Part shown: in pieces, positions 21,631 through 33,063 of the stretch
Position numbering within the stretch: the stretch's first letter is position 1
How the letters are laid out: each line of letters begins with the position of its first letter
Notes under the pieces: model-generated
Databases searched by the model: none
Told to the model about the DNA's origin: nothing
Seen by the model: the letters and a program-made list of their open reading frames with translations, nothing else
Position numbers and translations under genes: made by a program
Assembly (NCBI RefSeq): GCF_001051995.2
Contig: NZ_CP014646.1
Coordinates: forward strand, 3,410,001 to 3,474,000
Direction of reading: 5' to 3'
DNA from: Thauera humireducens
GTDB lineage: Bacteria; Pseudomonadota; Gammaproteobacteria; Burkholderiales; Rhodocyclaceae
Length of the DNA stretch: 64,000 nucleotides

Positions 21631-22122
21631 ATGAAACGCCTGCTTGCCTGGTTGTGCGCGATGCTCTCTGCGCTAGGCATCACCGCCTGCGACTACTTCA
21701 ATCTGCGCGAGCTCAAGCCAGGCGTGTCGACGGCGACGGAGGTGCGCGAACGCTTCGGGCCGCCAAGGATGGAGTGGAAGAACGAGGACGGTTCGGTCAC
21801 CTGGGAGTACACCCGTCAGCCCGAGGGCATCGAATGCTTCATGATCACGATCGGGCCGGACGATATCCTGCGCCAGATCGACCAGGTCCTGAACGAACAG
21901 AACTTCGCCCGGGTGGTCAATGGCATGAGCGGCGACGAGGTGCGCCGCCTGCTCGGCAAGCCGGCGCGCAGCCAGTTCTTCCAGCTCAAGCATGAAACCG
22001 TGTGGGAATGGAAGGTCAGCCATGGTGTGGGCACGGCAAGCGAACCGGAGTTCTTCACCGTGTCTTTCAATACCGAGGGCCGTGTCGTCGGCTCCGGCCG
22101 TTACACGCAATATCGACGCTGA
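21631..22122 (+). CDS. Outer-membrane-type lipoprotein, BamE/SmpA-like, first of a tandem pair
   Basis: A 163-residue lipoprotein: signal LLAWLCAMLSALGITAC with lipobox ITAC and modified Cys20. The mature part has G-x-S-x-x-E-V-x-x-x-F-G-x-P (PGVSTATEVRERFGPP) and later GMSGDEVRRLLGKP, two copies of the motif seen in BamE/SmpA-type small lipoproteins. The ATG at 21631 begins the signal; GGGGAA lies nine bases before. It is clearly paralogous to the next gene, 13 bases downstream. Confidence 0.82.
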   Translation: MKRLLAWLCAMLSALGITACDYFNLRELKPGVSTATEVRERFGPPRMEWKNEDGSVTWEYTRQPEGIECFMITIGPDDILRQIDQVLNEQNFARVVNGMSGDEVRRLLGKPARSQFFQLKHETVWEWKVSHGVGTASEPEFFTVSFNTEGRVVGSGRYTQYRR

Positions 22123-22135
22123 CCGGAGGAAGGTC

Positions 22136-22729
22136 ATGAATGTCTTCAAGCTGTTGCCACTGCGGCGGCTGCGCGGGGTCGGCATGTTGCTGGCGATGCT
22201 GGGGGCGTTGCAGTTGGCCGGCTGCGTGACGTACGCGCCGCCGCGCCCCTTCACCACCGAGGCCGAGACTCTGGCGGCCAAGGGCGAGCCCACGCGGCGC
22301 TGGCAGAACGACGACGGTACCACTACGCTCGAGTACGCCACGCAACCCTACGGGCGCAGCTGCCTGATGGTGCAGGTCGACGCGGGCGGCATCGTGTTGC
22401 GGCAGTGGGATGCGCTCGACGAAGAGAACCTGGCGCGCGTGCAGAAGGGCATGACGCGCGAGGAAGTCGACCGTCTGCTCGGCGAGCATCGCTCGGAACA
22501 GATCTTCCGCCTGTCGGGTGAAGAGGTGTGGGACTGGAACGTGCGCAACTACGGTCCGGGCATCGCCACGCTGTTCAACGTGCACTTCATCGACGGCAAG
22601 GTGGTGCGGACGAGCCAGACCTACGTCTATCCGCGCGAAGGGCCGTTCTGGGGCGGGTGGGGCTACCCGCACCCCTCCTATTACCGCCACCCGTTCTTTC
22701 CGCCGCACCCCTACTTTCCCTACTGGTAA
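22136..22729 (+). CDS. Lipoprotein, BamE/SmpA-like, second of a tandem pair, with aromatic/His/Pro-rich tail
   Basis: A 197-residue lipoprotein: signal MLLAMLGALQLAGC with lipobox LAGC and Cys30. Its central part matches its neighbour closely (KGEPTRRWQNDDGTTTLEY versus FGPPRMEWKNEDGSVTWEY; GMTREEVDRLLG versus GMSGDEVRRLLG). It then adds a tail of Trp, Tyr, His and Pro from about residue 168 (GPFWGGWGYPHPSYYRHP), which could bind metal or the envelope surface. The ATG at 22136 has a strong GGAGGAAGG. Function unknown. Confidence 0.82.
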   Translation: MNVFKLLPLRRLRGVGMLLAMLGALQLAGCVTYAPPRPFTTEAETLAAKGEPTRRWQNDDGTTTLEYATQPYGRSCLMVQVDAGGIVLRQWDALDEENLARVQKGMTREEVDRLLGEHRSEQIFRLSGEEVWDWNVRNYGPGIATLFNVHFIDGKVVRTSQTYVYPREGPFWGGWGYPHPSYYRHPFFPPHPYFPYW

Positions 22730-22795
22730 GTCCCTGTCGCCAAGTCGCTTTTGCGCTTGGCAAGTCTCGGCGTGAGTCGATACAATTCGCCCCCT

Positions 22796-22899
22796 GCCGA
22801 GGAGCGCTGCGACCCCGACTGAACCTGCGAGGGCCAGGCTCGGCAACCGATCAACGGCGCTCACAAACCTTCAGCCGGTTTGTGGCGCCGTTCGCTTTT
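22796..22899 (+). promoter_or_regulatory. S-adenosylhomocysteine (SAH) riboswitch with overlapping terminator
   Basis: The aptamer core is GAGGAGCGCTGCGACC...GGCCAGGCTCGG...AACGGCGCTC, the conserved parts of the SAH riboswitch. P1 pairs GAGCGC (22802-22807) with GCGCTC (22857-22862). A competing hairpin pairs AACGGCGC (22853-22860) plus CACAAACC (22862-22869) with GGTTTGTG (22877-22884) plus GCGCCGTT (22885-22892), then CGCTTTT. The two folds exclude each other, so SAH binding should prevent termination and switch metH on. Confidence 0.92.
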
Positions 22900-22945
22900 G
22901 TGCGTGGCGTTGCCCGGCAGCCGTCGAACGACCGAGGACCCCGCC

Positions 22946-26644
<3,699 letters not shown>

Positions 26645-26726
26645 TCGCGGTCTGTTATGTGCGCGGCGCTTGGGGAGTGAGGCTGCCTCCGGTAGCATCA
26701 CGGGCTTCAATTCCCGGGAGCCCGAC

Positions 26727-27104
26727 ATGGCCAGCCTCGAAATCACCGCCGACAACTTCAACGATGTTCTGGAGAACAACCCGATCGTGTTCCTGGACTT
26801 CTGGGCGGCATGGTGCGGCCCGTGCCGCAACTTTGCCCCCACGTACGAGGCGGCCTCCGAAGCCAACCCGGACATCGTCTTCGGCAAGATCGACACCGAG
26901 GCTCAGCAGGAGCTGGCCGCGACCTTCCAGATCCGCTCCATTCCGACCATCGCGGTGATCCGCGAGGGCATCATGGTGTTCCGTGAGTCCGGCGCCCTGC
27001 CGGCCAATGCCTTGAACCAGGTCATCGAAGGCGTGCGCGGCCTGGACATGGAGCAGGTGCGGGCCGAGATCGCTGCGCAGCAAGCGGGCCAGGCAGAGGC
27101 CTGA
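26727..27104 (+). CDS. Thioredoxin-family protein (CGPC)
   Basis: A 125-residue thioredoxin fold with the classical active site DFWAAWCGPCRNF (C30, C33) and the cis-proline loop QIRSIPTIAVI. It has no signal peptide, so it is cytoplasmic. A C-terminal tail of about 20 residues (MEQVRAEIAAQQAGQ) makes it longer than TrxA (about 108). The ATG at 26727 follows GGGAG. It is 82 bases after metH and may partly share its transcript. It is probably a second thioredoxin and not the housekeeping copy. Confidence 0.9.
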   Translation: MASLEITADNFNDVLENNPIVFLDFWAAWCGPCRNFAPTYEAASEANPDIVFGKIDTEAQQELAATFQIRSIPTIAVIREGIMVFRESGALPANALNQVIEGVRGLDMEQVRAEIAAQQAGQAEA

Positions 27105-27122
27105 ACCGCCCGCTTCAGGGCA

Positions 27123-28016
27123 TCAGCCCAGCGTGCCGGCCCGATCGCGGATCGCCTGCATGGCCGGATGCGATAGCCGGCGCTCGGTGGTGATGGCATA
27201 GACGCGGCTCACCACCGCGTCGATCTCGCCGATCACCACCAGCCCATACTGGCGACAGACATAGTCGGCAATCGAGGTGGGCGCCACGATGGCGCCCGCG
27301 CCCCCCTGGGCGAAAGACTTCATCAGCGCGCTGTCGTCGAATTCGGCCACGACAGAAGGCTGCACGCGCTCGCGCTCGAACCATTGCAGCAGCGCCCCGC
27401 GGTGGGCGACGTCCTCGCCCGGCAGCAGGAAGGGCGCACCATCCAGCGTCGCCGGAAATCCCTCGACCAATTGCGCTGACAATGCGGGCGTGGCGAACAC
27501 GGTCAGCGTGCTCTCGCTCAGCAGCGTGCTGTAGCCGCGTACGCTGACCTCGGGTGGCACCGCACGGTCGGCGATCACCAGGTCGAGCCGATGCACTGCC
27601 AGTTCGGCGAGCAGTTCGGCCAGCGGCGCCTCGCGGCACACCAGCCGGCCGGGGCGCTCGACGTGCAGCGCCGGCTCGATCAGGTGGTAGATGACGGACT
27701 TGGGCATCGAGTCCGGAATGCCGATGCGAAACGGCAGGCTGCGGCGCAGGCTGTCGTCGCGCACCACGTCGACGATCTGGTCGCCCAGCGCGAAGATTTC
27801 CTCGGCGTGACCCAGGATGCGTTCGCCCGCTTCGGTGACGACCAGCCGGCGCCTGGCACGGCGAAACAGGCTGACGCCGAGTGCGGCTTCGAAGGTGGCG
27901 AGCTGGGTGCTGATCGAGTGCGGCGCAAGATTCAACAGTCGGCCGGCCTCGGCAATCGTGCCCACACGCGCCACGGTCCAGAAGTAGCGCAGGTGCTTGT
28001 AGTTGAGTTCGGTCAT
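27123..28016 (-). CDS. nhaR: NhaR-type LysR-family regulator
   Basis: A 297-residue LysR regulator. It starts MTELNYKHLRYFWTVARVG, and NYxHLxYFW is the diagnostic start of NhaR rather than of other LysR proteins. The helix-turn-helix reads TIAEAGRLLNLAPHSISTQL, and FDDSALMKSFAQGGAGAIVAPT matches the NhaR effector domain. NhaR activates nhaA in enterobacteria, but no antiporter gene adjoins it here. It diverges from the TerB-like gene, whose promoter region holds a LysR-type palindrome. Confidence 0.88.
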   Translation of the reverse strand: MTELNYKHLRYFWTVARVGTIAEAGRLLNLAPHSISTQLATFEAALGVSLFRRARRRLVVTEAGERILGHAEEIFALGDQIVDVVRDDSLRRSLPFRIGIPDSMPKSVIYHLIEPALHVERPGRLVCREAPLAELLAELAVHRLDLVIADRAVPPEVSVRGYSTLLSESTLTVFATPALSAQLVEGFPATLDGAPFLLPGEDVAHRGALLQWFERERVQPSVVAEFDDSALMKSFAQGGAGAIVAPTSIADYVCRQYGLVVIGEIDAVVSRVYAITTERRLSHPAMQAIRDRAGTLG

Positions 28017-28046
28017 CTCGCACCCTCCTTTGTTCCGTCTAAAAAA

Positions 28047-28066
28047 TCGATTGTATTGCTAATCGA
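28047..28066. promoter_or_regulatory. LysR-type operator candidate between nhaR and the TerB-like gene
   Basis: Inverted repeat TCGATT-N8-AATCGA, containing ATT-N8-AAT, which fits the T-N11-A pattern of LysR-family sites. It lies 31 bases upstream of the nhaR start and about 120 bases before the divergent gene, within an AT-rich patch (AAAAAATCGATTGTATTGCT). Confidence 0.6.
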
Positions 28067-28187
28067 GATCGACTTTTTGAGAGATCGCTTCTCCTTTAGT
28101 CTGCAGCTGTCTGCCGCGCTCCCCGGTGTGCCAAACCGGTTGTCCGGGTCGCAGCAGCCATCCCGACACAAGAAAGGAGACAGCACC

Positions 28188-28595
28188 ATGCGCCACTACG
28201 AAACCGACAGCAGCCCGGCTGCCGCCCGCCTGCTTGCCCTCACCGTGCTTGCCGACGGCGGCCTCGACCGCAACGAGCTCGACGCGATGATGCAGGCCGA
28301 CCTCGCACGTCGCCTCAGCATCGGTCGGGTGGAGTTCGAGCGCATCCTGCGCGAGTACTGCGACGATCTGCTGCTGAGCGCGAACTACCTCGATGGCGTG
28401 CGCCTGAAGGTGGCCGACGAAGTGCTCGACCTGCTGCTCGAGGACATCACCGATCCGGCCCTGCAGCGGGCGCTGCTGCGGACGATGCAGGACATCGTCA
28501 GCGCCGATGGCGTGGAAACCTCGGCCGAGGTCGAGGTCCTTGCCCGCGCGCTGCAGAAGTGGGGTGCGTACCCGGATGGCGGGGCGCTGAACTGA
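28188..28595 (+). CDS. TerB-like (tellurite-resistance family fold) protein
   Basis: A 135-residue, all-helical soluble protein. TVLADGGLDRNELDAMMQAD and IVSADGVETSAEVEVLARAL are paired A-D-G-x-x-x-x-E motifs, the TerB/DjlA-like repeat that can bind metal. The ATG at 28188 follows AAAGGAGA; a very long open frame upstream is antisense to nhaR and not real. It is divergent from nhaR, which may control it. Actual tellurite resistance is not implied. Confidence 0.75.
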   Translation: MRHYETDSSPAAARLLALTVLADGGLDRNELDAMMQADLARRLSIGRVEFERILREYCDDLLLSANYLDGVRLKVADEVLDLLLEDITDPALQRALLRTMQDIVSADGVETSAEVEVLARALQKWGAYPDGGALN

Positions 28596-28600
28596 AGCTT

Positions 28601-28640
28601 GCGGCACGCAGGCCCATCCGGATGCGGGCCTGCGTGCCGC
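28601..28640. other. Strong hairpin between TerB-like and PsiE-like genes
   Basis: A 15-base-pair perfect stem, GCGGCACGCAGGCCC (28601-28615) with GGGCCTGCGTGCCGC (28626-28640), and a ten-base loop that is itself nearly palindromic (ATCCGGATGC). No T-run follows, so it may be an RNA processing or stability element, or a bidirectional factor-dependent stop. Confidence 0.65.
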
Positions 28641-28659
28641 GAACGCATCGGGGGGCGAC

Positions 28660-29133
28660 ATGGACAACACGAAACTCGTGCGCAGCATCGACCACGACAA
28701 TCACCTCGGCGATCGCGTCGATGACCCGCTGATCGATCGTCTGCACTGGATCATCCGCCAGGCGATCCGCCTGCTGGCGGTGCTGATGGTGGCGGTGATC
28801 CTGTGGACCGTGGCCGATGTCGTCCTGGTGCTCTACGAGAAGCTGTCGGATCCGCCTTTCCTGCTGCTGGATCTCAACGACATCTTCGTGGTGTTCGCCG
28901 CCTTCCTGGCGGTGCTGATCGCGATCGAGATCTTCGTCAACATCACCCTCTACCTGCGCGACGACGTCATCCACGTCAAGCTGGTGATCGCCACCGCGCT
29001 GATGGCGATCGCGCGCAAGGTCATCGTGCTCGATCTGTCGGCACTGGCGCCCATGTACCTGTTCGGCATCGGGGTGGTCGTGCTCGCCCTCGGCGTGACC
29101 TACTGGCTGGTGTCGACACGGCCCGGCGACTGA
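28660..29133 (+). CDS. PsiE-family inner-membrane protein
   Basis: A 157-residue protein with four membrane helices (LLAVLMVAVILWTVADVVLV; IFVVFAAFLAVLIAIEIFVN; a third in VIATALMAIARKVIVL; and YLFGIGVVVLALGVTYWLVS). NITLYLRDDVIHVKLVIATALMAIARKVIV is the conserved PsiE core and is seen in full. PsiE was named for phosphate-starvation induction in E. coli; the function is unknown. It follows the TerB-like gene across a strong hairpin. Confidence 0.85.
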   Translation: MDNTKLVRSIDHDNHLGDRVDDPLIDRLHWIIRQAIRLLAVLMVAVILWTVADVVLVLYEKLSDPPFLLLDLNDIFVVFAAFLAVLIAIEIFVNITLYLRDDVIHVKLVIATALMAIARKVIVLDLSALAPMYLFGIGVVVLALGVTYWLVSTRPGD

Positions 29134-29166
29134 GCGCCCCGCCGCCGAGGGCGAGGCGCGCGGTCC

Positions 29167-30804
29167 TCACAGGCTGAAGCGGCTCACGTTGTGCTGCATG
29201 CGTCCGGCCATGGCCTGCAGGGCCTCGGCGGAGCGCTTGGTCTCGGTGGTGACCGTGTGGATCTCCTCGGCATTGCTGGCAATCTGCTCGACGGTTCGGG
29301 CGACGTCGTTCGAGGCTTCGGCCTGCTCCCTGAGCGCGAGGTCGATGTCGCCGATCAGTTCGGACACCTGGCGCGCGATCGCCAGCAGCGACTCGATGCT
29401 CTCGCCGGCGTCACGAGCGTGGGCGACGCTGCGACCGACGGCGGACACGCCCTCGTCGATGCGGGTGACGACCTGCGCGGTCGAGGCCTGGATGGTGCCG
29501 ACCATCTCGGTGATCTCGCCCGTCGAGTGCGCGGTGCGCTCGGCCAGCTTGCGCACCTCGTCGGCCACGACCGCGAAGCCGCGTCCCTGTTCGCCCGCGC
29601 GGGCGGCTTCGATCGCCGCGTTGAGGGCCAGCAGGTTGGTCTGGTCGGCAATCTCCTTGATGACATTGACGATCGCGGAGATCTTCTTGGAGTCCTCGGC
29701 GAGGTTACCGATGCCCTCCGATGCCGTTCGCACCACGTCGGCAACACGGTCGATCTCCTGTTCCAGCTTGCGCAACACTTCGCGGCCATCGCGCGCCTTG
29801 GTGTCGGACTCCCGCGCTGCGGCGCTGGCTTCGTTGGTGCGGTTCGCCACCTCGCCGATCGATACCGTGACTTCCTCGACGCGGGCGGCGATGTTGGACG
29901 CGGCCGTGCTCTGCGCGTCGACACTGGACTCGAGATGCGTCACGCCTGCGCCCAGTCCTGCGGCCGACTCGGACAGCCGCATCGATTCGTCGCGGGTTTC
30001 GCGGATGGTGCCGTGCAGCGATTCGCGCATCGCATCGATGGCACTCTGAAGGTCGCCGATCTCGTCGGTGTTCCTCGCCCCGACACTGCCCGCTCTGGAG
30101 GCCAGGCGACCGGCCGCGATCTCGCTCGCGACCTCGACGACCCGGTTCAGGCGCGAGCCAATCCGGCGTGCCAGCAGCACCGAGAGCAGGCCCGCCACCA
30201 GCGTGCCGATCACCAAAGCGCCGATCGCGATCCGTTCTGCGTGGACGGCGGCCTGGGCGCTGGCCTCGCGCACCGCGTCACCCTGTTCGTTGACGTGCTT
30301 CAGCAAGGCGCTCGTGGTGGAGGCGACACGCGAACCCGCGGCGAACCATTCCGTTTTCTGCAATTGCACTGCCTCGGATTCGCGGCCGTCCTTGACGAGC
30401 TTCACTGCGGCCATCACGGCGTTGCGATACTCGGCAACGGCCTTGGTGAAGGCATCGAGCAAGCCGCGCGCTTCGGGCGTCGTGGCGTACTTGCGGTAAT
30501 CCTCGATCGACTTGGCGAGCTTGGCGTCGATGTCGACCAGCGAGGCCTCGAGCTTGTCGCGCTCCGCGGCACTGTCGGCGAGCATGTACTCGAGGCTGCG
30601 GATGCGATAGCGCATGCGGCCTTCGCTCAGGCTCGCAGCCTGCGTGACCGAGGGCACGGTGTGGTCGGACATCGCGTGCGAGAGCGCGTCCATGCGATCG
30701 ATCTGGACGTAGCAGATGATGATCGCGGCGATGAGAATGCCGCTGGACGCGACGAAATTGAACAGCAGCTTCGTGCGCAGCCTGAGATTGTCGAACCAGA
30801 CCAT
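29167..30804 (-). CDS. Methyl-accepting chemotaxis protein with four-helix-bundle sensor
   Basis: A 545-residue chemoreceptor. TM1 is [21 protein letters not shown]; a periplasmic four-helix-bundle region (about 35-190) follows, then TM2 ([20 protein letters not shown]), a HAMP domain and a signalling domain whose hairpin tip is [20 protein letters not shown], with [20 protein letters not shown]. No CheR-tethering pentapeptide is at the C-terminus (ends NVSRFSL). The ligand is unknown. A sigma-28 promoter candidate lies at 30860-30886. Confidence 0.94.
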   Translation of the reverse strand: MVWFDNLRLRTKLLFNFVASSGILIAAIIICYVQIDRMDALSHAMSDHTVPSVTQAASLSEGRMRYRIRSLEYMLADSAAERDKLEASLVDIDAKLAKSIEDYRKYATTPEARGLLDAFTKAVAEYRNAVMAAVKLVKDGRESEAVQLQKTEWFAAGSRVASTTSALLKHVNEQGDAVREASAQAAVHAERIAIGALVIGTLVAGLLSVLLARRIGSRLNRVVEVASEIAAGRLASRAGSVGARNTDEIGDLQSAIDAMRESLHGTIRETRDESMRLSESAAGLGAGVTHLESSVDAQSTAASNIAARVEEVTVSIGEVANRTNEASAAARESDTKARDGREVLRKLEQEIDRVADVVRTASEGIGNLAEDSKKISAIVNVIKEIADQTNLLALNAAIEAARAGEQGRGFAVVADEVRKLAERTAHSTGEITEMVGTIQASTAQVVTRIDEGVSAVGRSVAHARDAGESIESLLAIARQVSELIGDIDLALREQAEASNDVARTVEQIASNAEEIHTVTTETKRSAEALQAMAGRMQHNVSRFSL

Positions 30805-30859
30805 GATGACCTCGGCAAACGGAATTGGAGGGCCCCGGCAAGCCCGGAGCCATGACGCC

Positions 30860-30886
30860 TAACGGCGGTACGCGCCGGGAGCTTGA
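30860..30886 (-). promoter_or_regulatory. Sigma-28 (FliA) promoter candidate for the chemoreceptor gene
   Basis: On the minus strand TCAAG is followed after 15 bases by GCCGTTA. This resembles the flagellar sigma-factor promoter (TCAAG/TAAAG, then GCCGATA), with spacing about one base longer than the E. coli optimum and one -10 mismatch. It lies 56 bases upstream of the ATG at 30804. Confidence 0.5.
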
Positions 30887-30964
30887 GCGGAATCGAAAGA
30901 TTTGATCGATGATAAGCAGGAGAAGGCTCGAATCATCGGGAAATCGACGTCTTCGTGTGAAATT

Positions 30965-30995
30965 GCACAGCGCACGATGTACTGACGGGCTGTGC
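30965..30995 (-). terminator. Weak terminator candidate after the PRPP synthetase paralogue
   Basis: Seven-base stem GCACAGC / GCTGTGC with a 17-base loop, followed on the minus strand by AATTTC. It sits 19 bases past the stop of the gene at 31014. The stem is short and the tail poor. Confidence 0.35.
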
Positions 30996-31013
30996 TTTCG
31001 CTGAGTCGGGCCT

Positions 31014-31958
31014 TTACTCGAACAACGCGCCGACGCTCTGGCCGCTGTGGATGCGCTCGATCGCTGCTGCGAACAGCGGCGCCACGCTCAGGGTCGTGAT
31101 CTTGGGCAGCCGCTTCTCCGCTGGAAGTGCCACGGTGTTGCTGATCACCACCGAGTCGATCTCGGCATCGCGCAGGCGCTCGATGGCCGGACCGCACAGC
31201 ACGCCGTGCACCGCGCCGGCATGGATGCTGCGCGCGCCGGCGGCCTTCAGCGTCGCGACGGTCGAGACGAGCGTGCCGCCGGTCGAAATCTCGTCCTCGA
31301 AGATCACCACGTCGCGGCCGCGGACGTCGCCCACGACTTCGCCATGCTTGACGTCGGTGTCGCTGACGCGGCGCTTGTCGATGATCGCCATCGGGATGCC
31401 GAGCCGTTCCGAGAAGCGGCCCACGCGCTTGGCGCCGCCGGCATCGGTGGCCACCGCGACCATGTTGGACAGGTCGTGGTGGCGGCGGAAATGCTCGGCA
31501 ATCGTCGGAATGGCTGTTAGGTGATCCACCGGTACGCTGAAGAAGCCATGTACCTGATCGGCATGCAGGTCCATCGTCAGTACGCGATCCGCACCCGCGG
31601 TCTTGAGCATGTCGGCGATCAGCCGGCCGGTGATCGAGATGCGGGGCGCGTCCTTCTTGTCCGAGCGCGCATAGGAATAGTAGGGAATCACCGCCGTGAT
31701 GCGCTGCGCTGACGCGCTGCGCATCGCGTCGAGCGTGATCAGCAGTTCCATGATGTGTTCGCTGACCGGCTCGGTGAAGGACTGCACGACATACACGTCG
31801 CGTTCGCGCACGTTCTCCTGGATCTGTACCCGCAGGTTGTCGTTGGAGAAACGCGAAATGTCGAGCTGGCCAAGGCGGATGCCGAGGCGGTGGCAGATCT
31901 CGCTGGCGAGCTCGCGGCTGGCGTTGCAGGCAAAGATCTGGAGGCCGTGCTTCATCAT
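31014..31958 (-). CDS. prs: Ribose-phosphate pyrophosphokinase (PRPP synthetase) paralogue
   Basis: A 314-residue class I PRPP synthetase. ATP/ribose-phosphate motifs are present: SRFSNDNLRVQIQENVRERD, YYSYARSDKKDAPR, MDLHADQVHGFF, and the PRPP loop VVIFEDEISTGGTLVSTVAT. The PRPP loop normally reads DDMIDTGGT, and the usual KDxPRVPITAKLVA is ISITGRLIADML here, so it has drifted from housekeeping Prs. It stands alone, whereas the main prs is normally next to ispE, a tRNA-Gln and rplY. It makes PRPP for nucleotide, His or Trp synthesis, or has a specialised role. Confidence 0.88.
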   Translation of the reverse strand: MMKHGLQIFACNASRELASEICHRLGIRLGQLDISRFSNDNLRVQIQENVRERDVYVVQSFTEPVSEHIMELLITLDAMRSASAQRITAVIPYYSYARSDKKDAPRISITGRLIADMLKTAGADRVLTMDLHADQVHGFFSVPVDHLTAIPTIAEHFRRHHDLSNMVAVATDAGGAKRVGRFSERLGIPMAIIDKRRVSDTDVKHGEVVGDVRGRDVVIFEDEISTGGTLVSTVATLKAAGARSIHAGAVHGVLCGPAIERLRDAEIDSVVISNTVALPAEKRLPKITTLSVAPLFAAAIERIHSGQSVGALFE

Positions 31959-32062
31959 GGGACTGTCTCTGGGCGGGTGGCGGAGATCTTCCTTTTATCC
32001 CCTGTCGGCGTGGAGGGAAAGAGGAAAATCGCTGCTCATGCGCACGCGGCAACCCGCCCCGG

Positions 32063-32097
32063 AAAAAGAAACGGCCCCCGATTCCAGGAGCCGTTTC
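32063..32097 (-). terminator. Intrinsic terminator of the PEP-CTERM gene
   Basis: Minus-strand stem GAAACGGC / GCCGTTTC (32068-32075 with 32090-32097), with partial further pairing inside the loop, followed by TTTTTCC. It lies about 55 bases past the stop of the PEP-CTERM protein gene. Confidence 0.82.
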
Positions 32098-32151
32098 GTT
32101 TCAGATGCCGTCGCCGCGCGCTAGCCTGCGGCCGACACTTCCCGGGTTGAG

Positions 32152-33063
32152 TCAGGCGGCAGTCGCCTTGCGACGACGAGCGCTCAGGCCCATGCCCATC
32201 AGACCGATGCCGAGCAGGCCGAGGACGCCCGGCTCGGGAATCCTGGTGGCGGTCCAGGCGGCCGCGACGAAGATCTCGCTGTCGAAGCCTTCAGCCGCGT
32301 AGACCTTGAACAGCTCGCCCTCGCCAGGCTGGGAGCCAGCCTCGGCCAGGCACGCAGGCACGGGGCTGCCGTCGCAAATCAGCGTGGTCTCGCCCGGCTC
32401 GAGGCGGAACGAAATCTCGTACTTGTAGCCATCAAGGATGAACGAGATCGGCGCCAGCGACAGCTCCATCACGGTGTAGATGTCGTCGCACACCGAGCCC
32501 ACCGGATTCGGCGACCCCGAGCATCCGGCCGTGTTGCTCGTTTCCCAGTACTTGACCGTCGTGACGCTGTCGAGGTCGTCCTTCAGCAGGGTGCTGAAGC
32601 CGGCGTCGGAGAACACGCGGAAGTTGCCGAGAATGTTGGCGATCCACAGCGGATTCGGGTTGGCAACACCGGACGGAACGGCCAGCACCTGGTTCTCTTG
32701 GAACAGTTTGTCGATGCGGAACCAGTCGCCGGCATTCCACCCGTCGACGTCAGCGTTGGGGCTGGACGATGAATCGTAGGACTCGATGGTCAGGCTGCTG
32801 GTGTTGCCGTTGCCTACTGTCGGGTGATTCGAGGTCCAGGCTAGCTGTTCGACAGTGTTCGTCGACCCCGGCGGGCTTGCGATCGGGCCGTTATACGCCA
32901 GCGTCAGACCTTGCGGGCCGCCGTTGAACTCAATCACCGGATTCGAGAATCCGGACGTCTGCGTGAAATAGAGCGTATCCAGCGGTGCTGCGCTTGCGGC
33001 ACCACTCATCGCTGCGAGTGCAATCATTGTCGCGCCGATTGCTGGCTTGAGTGCGATTCTCAT
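32152..33063 (-). CDS. PEP-CTERM sorting-domain exported protein
   Basis: A 303-residue secreted protein: signal peptide GATMIALAAMSGAASAAP, a Ser/Thr/Asn-rich globular region with two cysteine pairs (TAGCSGSPNPVGSVCDDI; LICDGSPVPACLAE), and a C-terminal tripartite sorting tag at 274-303: RIPEPG, a short hydrophobic helix (VLGLLGIGLMGMGL) and ARRRK. Exosortase EpsH-type enzymes recognise this tag in exopolysaccharide-producing Gram-negatives. The ATG at 33063 has GGAGGG upstream; the earlier ATG at 33126 overlaps the promoter. It is preceded by a sigma-54 promoter. Cargo function unknown. Confidence 0.9.
   Translation of the reverse strand: MRIALKPAIGATMIALAAMSGAASAAPLDTLYFTQTSGFSNPVIEFNGGPQGLTLAYNGPIASPPGSTNTVEQLAWTSNHPTVGNGNTSSLTIESYDSSSSPNADVDGWNAGDWFRIDKLFQENQVLAVPSGVANPNPLWIANILGNFRVFSDAGFSTLLKDDLDSVTTVKYWETSNTAGCSGSPNPVGSVCDDIYTVMELSLAPISFILDGYKYEISFRLEPGETTLICDGSPVPACLAEAGSQPGEGELFKVYAAEGFDSEIFVAAAWTATRIPEPGVLGLLGIGLMGMGLSARRRKATAA

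Noticed and set aside
27591..28187. N-terminal extension of the TerB-like protein
   Set aside because: It is antisense to nhaR; a good ribosome-binding site and the family-like start are at 28188.
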